Shown: positions 43,561 to 53,929 of the stretch, piece after piece
How positions within the stretch are numbered: position 1 is the first letter of the stretch
How the letters are laid out: each line of letters opens with the position of its first letter
Assembly: GCA_035610365.1 (NCBI GenBank)
Contig: CM069436.1
Coordinates: 59,845,505-59,909,504 of the forward strand
Direction: 5' to 3'
Source: Aquatica leii
Taxonomy: Eukaryota > Arthropoda > Insecta > Coleoptera > Lampyridae
DNA length: 64,000 nucleotides
Notes under the pieces: generated by a model
What the model saw: only the letters and a program-made list of their open reading frames with translations
What the model was told of the DNA's origin: nothing
The model's database searches: none
Translations under genes and position numbers: made by a program

Positions 43561-46140
43561 AAACGTGGTTACTAAATGAAAATAAAACAGTATACATTGG
43601 TTATTCATTATGGCCCAAACTCTCGTGGTAAACAAATAAATTTTTTTACGCACAATCACGCTTAAAGCATACATAAAAAATTAGATAAAACAATTGCAAA
43701 AGTGGTTTGGACTTATAGCAACATGTAGTAATCTTCCCTCGCTGTAGCTATCAAAATACTGAGAAACTTCTCTATAAAGTTAACAGATGGCATTATTAAT
43801 TTTATCGAGATGTGTTTGGACTTTGAAGTAGGATGGTTCTTTCCCTAACCTACCAATATATTTCTGGTGCTTTTTTAAATCTTTTTTAAAAAGAATATAA
43901 TTTTACAAAGGGCAATACAAAAATGTACGTTATTCTCGTTGAAAGTTTCATAGCATAACTCACTCACATGCATAATGTTCGTTATGCTATGATGCACTTT
44001 TGACGCTTACGTAAAATACCATTTTTTGAATTTATTTTACTGTATGTTTTGCATAGCTCTTAGTTTGTTTGTAGTTTGAATGATAAGTAGTGTAAATTTA
44101 TTAGTTTTTCTATAAATTTCACTTCATGTTTTGAGTGGATTTATTTCTTACTAACGTTTCTTTGAATCAATATTTTTTGTTACATTGAAAATATAACCTT
44201 TAACAAAAAGAATTTGTTATTTTCCTCAGATACTGTAAGATAAATAAATTTACATGTGGTAATAACTATAACAAGCGAGCACGCAAGAAATCTGGTAAAA
44301 CGTAAGAAGACAAACAATCGACAACAGAGTTAAAACAGGTTTCCGTTTACGCTGGATATGTGTTGTATTTGTATATTTTCTAGTAAAACAGACACTATGT
44401 GACACATAAAATAGAAAAACATTTTATCGCTGCTGTTACGTTTCATCCAATTATCCATGTTTTAAAAAATATACATTAAAAAATTACAACGTTAATGCTT
44501 CGTAAAACCGGAATAAAATGCGTTATTGTATTACAATGATATTTTTATATCACAGCATTTATATAAAAATTTTAATTAATCTAACTCATTCTGAAAGCCC
44601 ACAGGTAAATTTAATTAAACGCAATATGTAATTAATATTTACTGATCTACATACACATATGGAATTATACCGCATGATAAAAAAAGTATATATGTGAATT
44701 CTGAAAAATAATTACTGAAAGATAAAAGACGTGAATAATAAAGCTTTGAAAACGTAAAAAAACAACAGTCACGCGAAAACCTACTAAACATGTTCAGATG
44801 AACAAATTACATTAGTCAGTAGGATAATCCCGCCTATTTCCCATTAACCAAAAAGCTTTTTTAAAACTTTACAGTCGAGATCGTACAGCTTTCGATCGCT
44901 TTTCTCTTTTCGTGATTTTTCAGCTTTTAATCTTCCTCCTGATGAGTTAGTTATGAGTTTTAAATTTGTAAAAGTTGCAGGTGTTGCGTTTAAATTCCTT
45001 AATGAAAGGAAATAACTAATACTTGTTTCTATAAAGTATTACAAGTTAAAAAAAATATTTCAAAGAATTTATAATTATAAAGTTGGTTAAATTTTAGTTT
45101 GAGCAAACTTTTTAAAGTTACAGAAGTGTAGCAGTCGACATCTAGCGAGCGTTTCTACATTGCTACTCTCTAAAAACTTTTATCGTGCAGATAGTATTAG
45201 TATTTTGTAGGGGTTTGGTTAGTCAATATTTTCAGGCGTTTAAAGTGCATCTAACTTCTTTGAGATGGCAGCACAACAAAGTTCCAAGACAAATAATTTT
45301 TATTATGAATTTTCTAGTAAAATAATACTTCAAATGTTTACATCTTTTTTTTATGCTGGCAAACTCATTGCAAAGAAACTTAAAATAATTATGAAAAAGT
45401 ATATATAAACTAATATTTGAAATTTATGAAAAGTATAAATTTATTTACACACAATTTTAATGTTTCATGCAGTTGCATTTTTGGTAAAACGTTGCATTTT
45501 GTAAATATTTTTATTATATTCTTCCTAAACATATTAAATCTTTTAGAATAAAAGGACAAATTTGTTTTTTTGAATAATCCAAGCATTTTGAATTGAATTT
45601 AAATTGGTCTATTGCCGCTTTATGATAACGCGAAAGTATTGGTAAGTAAACTTTATCAATTGCTCTTGTATAACAAGACACTTTTTGCATTTAATAAACT
45701 AGCATAGCATACTTTTTATACAATATTTATGGCTGGTCTCATACTACATAAAAATATACATTACTGCATCTTGATAGCAAAGCTATCAACATAAGTAAAA
45801 TATTACAGTCATTACAGAGACATGAACATAAAATGTAATCATTTTATTATTTACGTAAAAATACATTTAAATAAGAAATACTACTAAAATATAATTTAAA
45901 AATTATATAAAATAGTTATTAGTTCAGAAAATATTACCCAACAACAAAAAACTATTAAAAAACGTATAAACTAATAAAAAAATTTAAAAATTATCTGCAT
46001 AAAAAAATAAATCGTAAATGCAAATAGAACAAATAAATAAACTTTTCAATCATAAATTCTAACATAGATCTAACAAAGATCTATCAAAAATATCAGGCTT
46101 GCTTTACATGGTCATAGTTAGCAGTTATCATCCCATCAGA
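43561..46140. other. Long AT-rich stretch without recognisable genes
   Basis: I see no protein family, RNA gene or clear repeat in these 2.6 kb. Confidence 0.5.
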
Positions 46141-46149
46141 AGTTCAAGC

Positions 46150-46310
46150 TAAAACTACAGGGACTCAATATCTCTCACGTGACCTATGACGCTTGTATCA
46201 ACATTATTTTAGGTTGGTAGTGTTACCAACCAACTAACTTTTGTTTACATTCAGTGTTACATATATTTTTTGTCGTTTTCCTCATACTCTATTTTTATAT
46301 TTTAAAACAA
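46150..46310 (+). repeat. Dispersed repeat, copy 2 (relative of 37121-37320)
   Basis: Same orientation as the other copy and about 30 bp shorter in the middle. Shared text includes TCTCACGTGACCTATGAC and TATTTTTTGT. Confidence 0.6.
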
Positions 46311-46980
46311 TTATTATCGTAACTATTCAGCAATATTTGTGTTCTTTGTAAATACTAAATAACAATTGTAATTTTAAGATGATTCTTTCTTCGCAAATGA
46401 AACTGTATTTCTAATTTTTACTTTTCTTTTTATAAACGTGCGTCAAATAGGTTTCAAAAGCATTTCCACATATTATACAGATTAATCTTTAATCAAAAAA
46501 GATAGACTTACGCAGGCCTGCGCCTAACACTTTTGGCACTTTTGTGCAAATTTAAAATAACGCCCCAAATTTGTATTACGTTCATATATGAGTACAGAAA
46601 TGAGTTAAATTAGGTATTACTATCCACTATTGAGTAATAATTTTAAAAAGCATTTTCATAAATTTATTTTCGTTTTTATATTTTGCAAGTACAAGCCATA
46701 AGCTATACAACTATTTTTTCATTAAGGTACATAACATAATTATAAACTTATAGAAAACAGAAATATATTCTAACAGTATTACAACTCAAAGTTTTTGTAT
46801 TTTTGTTTCAAATGTAATATATGATACAAAAGCACAATAAATAAAAAAAACATATTTAAAACATTAAAAATACTCGTTTACATATCACAAGACGGAACTG
46901 ATCGACAAATAAAAACAAAACAATATATTATTTTAATAATGCAACATGTCACCTTTTAAAGGTTAATATCCAGGTATTAG
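46311..46980. other. Non-coding; probable 3' end of a hAT element
   Basis: 46515-46570 (GCAGGCCTGCGCC, then AACGCCCC) resembles the sub-terminal sequence of ZMYM1-like hAT elements and lies downstream of the hAT relic in its reading direction. The rest is AT-rich. Confidence 0.4.
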
Positions 46981-46984
46981 GTAT

Positions 46985-47960
46985 TGTTATTATTATTTTA
47001 GCTAAGTAAATTGAGCTCTCCGTGCTTTAATTTTTGCAAATTGTTTAATTAAATCTTCGGTGTCTAATTCTTTTAGCTGGTCCGTTTCTATTGAAATAAT
47101 AGCAAGATTACTTAGTCGGTTTTGCCCCATGGTCGATCTTAAATAATTTTTTATTATTTTGACTTTTGAAAAAGATCGTTCTGTGGTAGCAACAGAAACC
47201 GGCATTGTTAATAAAATACGAATTATTATGCTCGTATTAGGAAAAGAATCCACTAAGTATTTAATTGTTATATAATTTAAAGTTTCTTCTGTAGACGTAA
47301 TAACTTTTTCATCAAAATTTAGTAAATATTGTAATACTTTAGCAAGTTCTATGGCAGTTATGTCTCGTTCATTGCGAGTTTTGTCGTTTAATAAATTTTC
47401 AATTTTTTGTCATAATTCTAATTGTTCGTTTTCAGAATAATTTTTAAATTTATCAATATTCCATAAAAACGCGAAATTATTACAGTAAGAAGAAAGTAAT
47501 TGGAATCTCTCATCCACTGATGCTATGATTACATCTAGAGCATTAAAAAAACAATCAACTTTGAACTTTAAATTTTCGTCGTGGATCGGTTCATCGTCAC
47601 ATTCATAATCAAAATTTTTTTTTTTATTTTTTGCGGTCTTAGACCTTTTTTTGAATTTAGGTTCTATGTCTAAGCTGAATGCTATTTCTTTAGTATTAAT
47701 CAATAAAAGCCTTTACCGAAGCAATAAACTTTTTAAAATTATTTAAATTATTTAAATGATTACAACACTGAGCAACATCAAAGTTCGGTTTTTTAATAAT
47801 TTTGCTAACATTGTTAACTTTACTTAAAGTATTATACCACAATATAAGAATGCAAATGAACTCAAAAGTTTGCAATTTTTTGGCCAACGATCCAGTCAAA
47901 TTTTTTACGTTATTTTCAAAGTGTCATTCAAGTTGCTCAGAATATCAAGTTAGGGTGATG
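46985..47960 (-). pseudogene. hAT transposase relic (ZMYM1-like), C-terminal half
   Basis: Three successive frames on the minus strand can be read as one protein: 47899-47696 (LQTFEFICILILWYNTLSKV), 47703-47410 (a basic linker, FDYECDD, then DERFQLLSSYCNNFAFLW) and 47253-47002, with VSVATTERSFSKVKIIKNYL then RLSNLAIISIE, the hAT dimerisation segment. A TGA stands at a Trp position near 47411. The catalytic N-terminal part is not visible upstream. It is a different copy and more diverged than the fragment at 33561-34336, to which it is related in layout. Confidence 0.85.
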
Positions 47961-48110
47961 TCAAGAATGAAGTATCCCAACAGATACCTAAAGAAGTAAG
48001 CATTTGAATATAAAGACAAAATCAAGAATATAAAAAGCACAGTACAACCGATCATGACCTACACGGCGGAAACTAGGCCCAGAACCAAAAAAACGATGAA
48101 GCAACAATTT
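47960..48110 (+). pseudogene. LINE reverse transcriptase C-terminal scrap
   Basis: In one frame IKNIKSTVQPIMTYTAETRP follows a K/R-rich stretch. The YK..V.P.MTY..E segment is typical of the part of LINE reverse transcriptases after the palm domain. Only about 40 residues are present, directly before the dispersed repeat at 48127. Confidence 0.5.
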
Positions 48111-48126
48111 TAAACCAAACCAAAAA

Positions 48127-48280
48127 TACGTGAGTCTGTGTGTGTGTAACGTTGTACCCACCATAACTCTTGAACCAAAAGTCTCAGTAACTTAAAACTT
48201 GGTATCGAGCTAGCTTTTTATAATTTCTCGGTTCTGTCAAAAGATGGATAAAGAAACCGGAAGTGAGTGTATCCGCTATT
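48127..48280 (+). repeat. Dispersed repeat, inverted relative of 9060-9240
   Basis: Reads GTGTGTGTAACGTTGTACCC, then ACTCTTGAACCAAAAGTCTC; see the entry at 9060. The common text suggests a 3'-terminal or satellite-like part of some element, perhaps tied to the LINE scrap just upstream. Confidence 0.65.
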
Positions 48281-49190
48281 TTTAACAGTTTTTCTTATAT
48301 AATTTTATACGTATGTAAATTATTTGAATTATTTTTACAGTTTCTTTTAGAGATAATTCTTCGTAACAATTTATAAATATAAAGACATTTTTTAACGTTA
48401 ACAGTTTATAGATAGTTGTTTTATAATTTAAAATAAATTCCAAGTATAATCTAGGTTCGAATCCTGTCTGTCTACGATTTTTTTAGTAGAAAAAAATACC
48501 ATATCTTGAAGAGAAAACAAGATACGTTAAAAATAACAATTTTTACTGGCGACTGGTGAGGTCGGGCTTAAGGTGGACTACATTTTTCAAAATGCTTGTA
48601 TATAATCTGACCGTGTTCAAGTATTATTAAAGCATTATGTTGGTAACTACCAAAATACTTTAGAATTAACAAATTAATCCTAGCCTTGTTAGTTTTATTG
48701 GCTCAATCAGAATAAAACAATAAACATCGGAAACAAAACAAGTCATTTATCATATCGCATTCACATGCTCACTTATTCTTATTATAAACTGCACTAGAAA
48801 AATGCCGTGTAAAAAATTACTTTTTGCAGTTTTATCTAATTAATTTATTTAATTCCAAATTTAGACTTGCCTTTTTCTCAGCTTAGTCTGTAGTGACTTA
48901 TCGAGAGAATACTAATGCTAACTATTGTGTTTAATGCAAAGACTTTAGTCGTGTCGATTTTTACGGATTTGAAGATAGTTTTGTTGTAACTAAAGAATCT
49001 TAATAATTATGTGTGTTTACTTTTAGATTTAATATAAAAAATCGTTTTTAGAAAGGTTACTAGTTTAGAATGTATTATCTGTTTTTCATGGATTAAATTT
49101 CTTACTTTATAACTATTTTAAAGTAACATTTGTGCATTGTTAATAGTGAATACAGAATAATAAACACATACACTATTTATCTATTTGTCT
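48281..49190. other. AT-rich DNA, nothing recognised
   Basis: A tRNA-like T-loop text (GGTTCGAATCC at 48452) with a following T run is the only oddity; see the rejected list. Confidence 0.45.
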
Positions 49191-49192
49191 AA

Positions 49193-49925
49193 TAATAAAT
49201 TGTGCAATAAATTGTACAAAACATTGTGTAATAAATTGTGCAATACATTGTGCAATCAATTGTGCAATAAATTGTGCAATGAATTGTGCAATAAATTGTA
49301 AAATACATTGTGCAATAAATTGTGCAAAAAATCGTGCGACAAATTGTGCAACAAATTGTGCAATCATTTGTGCAATAAATTGTGCAACAAATTGTGCAAT
49401 CAATTGTGCAATAAATTGTGCAATAAATTGTGCAATAAATTGTGCAATAAATTGTGCAATAAATTGTGCAATAAATTGTGCAACAAAATGTGCAAAAATT
49501 GTGCGACAAATTGTGCAACAAATTGTGCAATCATTTGTGCAATCATTTGTGCAATAAATTGTGCAACAAATTGTGCAATAAATTGTGCAATAAATTGTGC
49601 AATAAATTGTACAATAAATTGTGTAATAAATTGTGCAATCGTTTGTGCAATCATTTGTGCAATCATTTGTGCAATAAATTGTGCAACAAATTGTGCAATA
49701 AATTGTACAATAAATTGTGCAACAAATTGTTCAATCATTTGTGCAATCATTTGTGCAATCATTTGTGCAATAAATTGTGCAACAAATTGTGCAATAAATT
49801 GATCAATACATTGTGCAATAAATTGTGCAATAAGTGTCCAATACATTGTGCAATAAATTGTGCAATAAATTGTGCAATACATTGTGCAATAAATTCTGCA
49901 ATAAATTGTGCAATAAATTGTGCTT
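49193..49925. repeat. Minisatellite of 12-bp units (TTGTGCAATAAA and variants)
   Basis: About 60 tandem units of 12 bases, mostly TTGTGCAATAAA with variants TTGTGCAACAAA, TTGTGCAATCAT and TTGTGCAATACA. In 49500-49800 the variants recur in blocks (two or three ATCAT units, then ATAAA, ACAAA, ATAAA), a higher-order pattern. Because the unit is a multiple of three, open frames run through it on both strands; these are by-products, with CNKL- or AIN-type repeats. The array directly abuts the broken IS630-like transposase at 49926. Confidence 0.95.
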
Positions 49926-50562
49926 AAGGTAATGCTCTGCATTTAGTTTATTAATAAATATTGACTCATCAATGTGCTGTTCTATAATTCCACACCACAC
50001 GTTTAAACTCGATCGATGTTGACAACGTCGCTCTCGGGTCCAGTGTAGATTTACATTATTGTATAAATGCATGTTATGTCTGACAACAACAGCATAATTT
50101 CAAAAACTTGCTTTGTCCAAAGTAAAACGTTGTTAAAAAAGTTTCTATTTTGCTCTGTTGCAAACCTCGCTCTGCAAAATAATTCTTAACAGAAAACTAG
50201 TTAAAGTTAATTCCTAGTAAAGAATCATTTTGAATGAGTGGGGGGTAATTTATTTGTTTTTTATTATCTTCTAGCTACCGAAGTATGCGATATTCTATTC
50301 AAGTTTGTAATCTCCCTAGTACTGACATGGGGATTCTCAATAATTTGTAGCATTACCTGGTTTTTGTTGTCGTCATTGCAAAAAATGGGTTTTTATGTAC
50401 CGGTTTCTTATAATACACAGTTCCCTTTTCACGTGTTCTTTCCAATAATTTAGTAAATGTTCGATGTTCAGAGTGTCTTATGTTTGGATATTTATTTCTG
50501 TACAATCTGGAAGCTCCATAACTATCTTCATCTGCTTTTTCAAATATTAGAAGCATATCAAT
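49926..50562 (-). pseudogene. IS630/Tc1-superfamily transposase relic with insect-type HTH
   Basis: On the minus strand 50556-50353 reads MLLIFEKADEDSYGASRLYR then HSEHRTFTKLLERTREKGT, a helix-turn-helix N-terminus (DUF4817-like) common in insect members. Next come IIENPHVSTREITNLNRISH (about 50350-50260), a stretch around 50110-50090 in the place of the first catalytic Asp (T/W-K-AS/VF), and then VNLHWTRERRCQHRSSLNVW with CGIIEQHI (50060-49960). The frame shifts more than once. The 3' catalytic half is absent because the minisatellite begins at 49925. The 5' side is cut by a Harbinger element whose CTCG target lies at 50563, a few codons before the first Met. Confidence 0.85.
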
Positions 50563-50566
50563 CTCG

Positions 50567-50603
50567 TCAAGTTTAGTTGACCGATTTTAGCTGATCAACA
50601 AAA
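50567..50603 (+). repeat. Left terminal inverted repeat of the Harbinger element
   Basis: Starts TCAAGTTTAGTTGACC; two mismatches to the right repeat. The CTCG just outside is repeated at the other end. Confidence 0.92.
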
Positions 50604-50864
50604 GTTGAATAAAAACTGTAGTGAGAACCTTTGATTTCAATAGAGTTGATCAACTTTATGGTTGATCATGAAAAGTTTGACCCAAACAAACTTTTGTCGT
50701 TCAAGCGATGCGTCATCACAACTTGCTTTCTGGTTGAAACTTGTCTTAAAACGTGTGAACTACGCAGTCAAGTTTTGTCGCTTGCGTAGTACGCTAGTAA
50801 CTGACGGCGGCGCACGTGCTTGTGTTTTGTTTTAAGTAAACATTATTAAAAATTATCAAAAAAT

Positions 50865-51140
50865 ATGAGCGTCAGATGGAGCAAAAATGTTATGATAAAA
50901 TTTTTGGAACTATATCATAAGCATGATTGTCTTTGGAACTATCGATTGGATAAATATAAAAATAGAGATGCGCAAGAATATGCTATTGTCAAGGAAATGG
51001 AAATATTTGGTTTTACCATTTCTGACTTGAAGAACAAAATTAAGACTGTCAGAGCAATGTGTAAAAAAGAACATTCATTGGTTTGCAAATCAAAAAAAAA
51101 GTGGAAACAAAATTACGCTATATGTTACCTTTGTATTTAA
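50865..51140 (+). CDS. MADF-domain protein of the Harbinger element (N-terminal part)
   Basis: 91 codons from ATG 50865. The whole frame is a MADF domain: [20 protein letters not shown], then [19 protein letters not shown], then [19 protein letters not shown]. In Harbinger elements such a protein binds the element ends and partners the transposase in the nucleus. The domain has no stop or shift. It runs out after KSKKKWKQN, exactly where an inverted transposase piece begins, so its natural continuation (a YD..E-type linker and the BESS part) is displaced to 51340-51965. It could be translated as a stand-alone MADF protein. Confidence 0.85.
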   Translation: MSVRWSKNVMIKFLELYHKHDCLWNYRLDKYKNRDAQEYAIVKEMEIFGFTISDLKNKIKTVRAMCKKEHSLVCKSKKKWKQNYAICYLCI

Positions 51141-51290
51141 AGTAGTCGGATCTACTGTGAGGAGCATTTTGTATGACAACATGTTTCCCATCTAACGCAC
51201 CACAGTTTGGAAAATTCTAGCAAATATAGTATTTCCTGTAAATTGTCTTCCATTTTCTTCAGTTTGTGACACCTGTAACAACAAAAAACA
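51141..51290 (-). pseudogene. Harbinger transposase fragment around the first catalytic Asp
   Basis: On the minus strand, two frames give [19 protein letters not shown] text (FPNC at about 51206, [16 protein letters not shown] at about 51196-51150) after a TTACAG acceptor-like site near 51273. This is the first-Asp motif of Harbinger transposases. It lies between the two halves of the MADF/BESS gene, separated from the transposase N-terminus at 52109-52495, so the element is internally rearranged. Frame problems make it non-functional. Confidence 0.75.
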
Positions 51291-51365
51291 TTTTTTTTCA
51301 CATTTTGCTGCAAGTTTAAAGGAAATTTTTTTAGGAAGTTATATGATTAACTTGAAAGCGAAAGT

Positions 51366-51965
51366 ATGGAAATCCACGATGAAAATGTATTTTCTGCATC
51401 AACATCTGCACCTGTTACTGATGAAAATGATAATACTCAGGAAGAAGTAATACACTTAAAAAACACAGAAGCTGCAAATTCATCTATTTCAAAACACACA
51501 CAAACAGCACTTGCATTTCGTGCTCCTAAGAGTCGCAAACGGAAAATAACAGGAAATGAAAATATTTCCACTATAAGCGCAGTAATTGATAAACCCGATG
51601 AGGTAGTGCAAAACAATAAAAATCAGGTTGATGATGAATTCGACGTATTTGACAAATATATCGCTGTTCAACTAAAACAGATGCTTCTTTACGATTCAAT
51701 CATCTGCCAGGAACAAATTGAAAGTATAATAAGACAAAAGCGATTGCATTTCTTAATGACACAGTCCCAGTATCATACAACTCCATCATCAATATTTCCA
51801 CCTGAGTATCATTCATCTCTATTACCAGCGCTTCCAACCGACAAGGAAGGAGAATCTTGGTCGTCGTCGATTACAAATCAATTTTGCGACAAACAACAAT
51901 GCGGAGAGGATTCCCGGGAGTCATCTGATATGTTTACTGCAGCTGTAACAAGCATCTTAAGCTAA
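51366..51965 (+). CDS. C-terminal part of the MADF/BESS protein (BESS-like motif)
   Basis: 199 codons from ATG 51366 to TAA at 51963. The sequence is acidic and Ser/Thr-rich at first, has a basic patch (RAPKSRKRK, about residues 52-60, a possible nuclear signal), and then DEFDVFDKYIAVQLKQMLLY and an EQIESIIRQKRL helix (about residues 89-129), resembling the BESS protein-interaction motif. Just upstream, 51335-51365 reads KLYD.LESES in the same frame with one stop, the linker that normally follows a MADF domain. It is therefore probably the other half of the 50865-51140 protein, now split. The frame is clean over 600 bp, unlike the transposase. Confidence 0.75.
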   Translation: MEIHDENVFSASTSAPVTDENDNTQEEVIHLKNTEAANSSISKHTQTALAFRAPKSRKRKITGNENISTISAVIDKPDEVVQNNKNQVDDEFDVFDKYIAVQLKQMLLYDSIICQEQIESIIRQKRLHFLMTQSQYHTTPSSIFPPEYHSSLLPALPTDKEGESWSSSITNQFCDKQQCGEDSRESSDMFTAAVTSILS

Positions 51966-52108
51966 CTTTTGTACTACTTTTGCTAATAAATTACTTACTG
52001 TAGTGTAATAAAGCAAAAAGTCAAAACAACAAAATAGGCAACACCTCAGCACTTAATAAAATCTAGCAAAGCATCGTATATTGCCGTACAAACTTCTTCC
52101 AAGTATTT

Positions 52109-52495
52109 TTAGACACTCGGTATATAGAAGCAAGTGTTGAAAATGAATCTTATGTGGCTAAATATCTTAAAAATTACTTGCAGCTTTAATTTTGGTAAGA
52201 TTGCTTGTCGCATCACCGTATCTTGTTTTTGTATGCAATGCTGAACTTTCGACAACAGTTTGTCAAGTTTTTCTTTTGGCATTCTTAAATGGTTTCTATA
52301 CCCTTCTTTATTTTCCAATGCCAGCTGCTTCAGCAAGGTGTCTGATGCTCCCAATCTATTTCTTCTTAAAATCCACTGCCTTGCCCAAAAACGACGTTCC
52401 TTACGACTTTTGTTGATATTGCAAGTTCTTTTTATTTTTTTTAACAAAAGTGCAACCACTTCTACACATTCACGCACAACACCACTCGACGCCAT
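52109..52495 (-). pseudogene. Harbinger transposase N-terminal region
   Basis: The open frame from ATG 52495 carries RRFWARQWILRRNRLGASDT then GYRNHLRMPKEKLDKLL and IQKQDTVMRQAILPKLKLQV, which is the N-terminal (helix-turn-helix) region of Harbinger transposases up to the point where the DDE domain should start. After that the sequence diverges (QVIFKIFSHIRF) and stops at 52109. The DDE domain is missing apart from the displaced piece at 51141-51290. The first 110 residues look undamaged and could in principle still bind DNA. Confidence 0.85.
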
Positions 52496-52566
52496 TTGTA
52501 AATATAAATAGTTGATCAGTTTGTATTGAAATATAAGAACAACAACTGATTCAAATTGTATTTAAT

Positions 52567-52603
52567 TTTTGTTGATCAACTAAAATCGGTCAACCAAACT
52601 TGA
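52567..52603 (-). repeat. Right terminal inverted repeat of the Harbinger element
   Basis: Reverse complement starts TCAAGTTTGGTTGACC. Followed by CTCG at 52604-52607. Confidence 0.92.
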
Positions 52604-52884
52604 CTCGTGAGAACGCACATTTATTAACAAGCACTGATAACTAAATTGCATTTATTGACATTTGACTACTAGATTTAAGTTTAATTGTTTCTTTTGTGTC
52701 TACCGCTACTTGATATTTGGACAAATGTAACATCTAGTGTAACACGTTCATGCGCGACTAGATTAAGATGTTATTTTGTTTTTTGATAGGGAAAGAAACG
52801 ATTTAAAAAAAAATTAAATACTATCGTAAAAAGAATGTTTTTAGGATCCTAATAATTAAAAAAAAAGTTTTTAAATTCATTAAA

Positions 52885-53870
52885 CTGGTTAGTAGCAATA
52901 CATTTTTGCGAGTTCTATTTTCAATAAATTCACTTAATTATTGTCTTACAGCCGTATATCGTCCGTCCTCAACAGATGTCGGTGGTTTTTTGCGAGATCT
53001 AAGAACAAACTTGATAACCTGTGACAATATACTTGAAATTTTTGTGGGTGATATAAACATAAACATACTGGACGACACAAATCAATATATAAATTTACTG
53101 AGCAAATATGGTTATTTATATCATCTTTAAGATCCTATTCGTGTTACTTCAACCTCTAGTAGCTGTATAGATCACTTTTTTGTAAAAGCTAAAGAAACTT
53201 TAGTAAGTAATATTCATAGCATAATAATGAATTCGGCCATTACAGATCATTTTCCTGTTGTTTTATTAATTGATTCGAACTCAACTTTTGAATCCAATAA
53301 ATCCCGTACAACTAAAAATCCCATCAATTATAGTAAACTACAAAATCTATTATTAAATGAAAATTAGGAAACTGTCATTAAATGCCAAAACACTAATAAT
53401 GCTACCGAGACATTTGTTGAGTTACTTAGCTGTTACATCTCCAAGTCTACCAGTACGCTTACAACCAACTCTAAATTAACAAAACTAAAACCTTGGATAA
53501 CTAGTGGTCTACTTGTATCAATTAGAAATAGAGATAAACTAAGTAAATTAAGACAACAAAATCAAACAAAAAAAAAAGATTTAGTTTTATTAAATAAATA
53601 CAAAACTTACAGAAATACAGTAACTAAACTACTTAGGGAAACTAATGACAAGTACTACAAAACAAAACTAATAATAGTACAAGGGAACATAAGAAGGACT
53701 TGGAATATAATAGCTGAGGCCACAAATAGTCCCAAAAAGAAAAATTCAGTACCCATTATTCAGAATGATGAAGGAGCTGACATAATTAATGATAAAGATA
53801 AAGCTGATTATTTTAATAAGTATTTTCAAAATATTACGCTTAATATGTTTAAACAAATTGATACAAAATG
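52885..53870 (+). pseudogene. LINE endonuclease-region fragment (CR1/jockey-like)
   Basis: 52906-53130 carries YCLTAVYRPSSTDVGGFLRD and FVGDININILDD, strands of an apurinic-type endonuclease. After a stop the text continues with RVTSTSSSCIDHFF and ITDHFPVVLLI (53140-53270, the SDH-like end of the domain reads TDH), and then with KPWITSGLLVSIRNRDKLSK and YKTYRNTVTKLLR (53490-53630), the linker before reverse transcriptase. It ends with DYFNKYFQNI at about 53840 and never reaches the reverse transcriptase core. A hAT relic begins about 60 bp later, which may have replaced the rest. Confidence 0.8.
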
Positions 53871-53929
53871 ATCTTTTAAATTGCATAATAGAAGTATGCC
53901 ATTAAGAAATAATTTTAGAAATCAAGAAA

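Larger units (their letters stand above)
50567..52603. mobile_element. 2037-bp Harbinger element, MADF/BESS frames kept, transposase reduced
   Basis: Inverted repeats of 37 bp (50567-50603 and 52567-52603) match with two differences. The direct repeat CTCG flanks both ends (50563-50566, 52604-52607). Inside, the plus strand carries a MADF domain frame and a BESS-type frame; the minus strand carries only the transposase N-terminus and a small piece around the first catalytic Asp. Sub-terminal copies of GTTGATCA lie near 50645 and 50663 on the left and near 52510 on the right. The element cannot supply its own transposase and must depend on a relative. Confidence 0.92.

Noticed and set aside
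48440..48490. tRNA-like T-loop text GGTTCGAATCC followed by a T run
   Set aside because: No matching A box, acceptor stem or cloverleaf can be built upstream, so there is neither a tRNA gene nor a clear tRNA-derived SINE.
49193..49925. CRISPR array
   Set aside because: The units are contiguous 12-bp repeats with no spacers, and the DNA is eukaryotic.
49173..50072. Several open frames of 76-180 codons on both strands
   Set aside because: All arise from the 12-bp tandem array. The only real coding remnant is the IS630-like segment in the 49926-50072 part.
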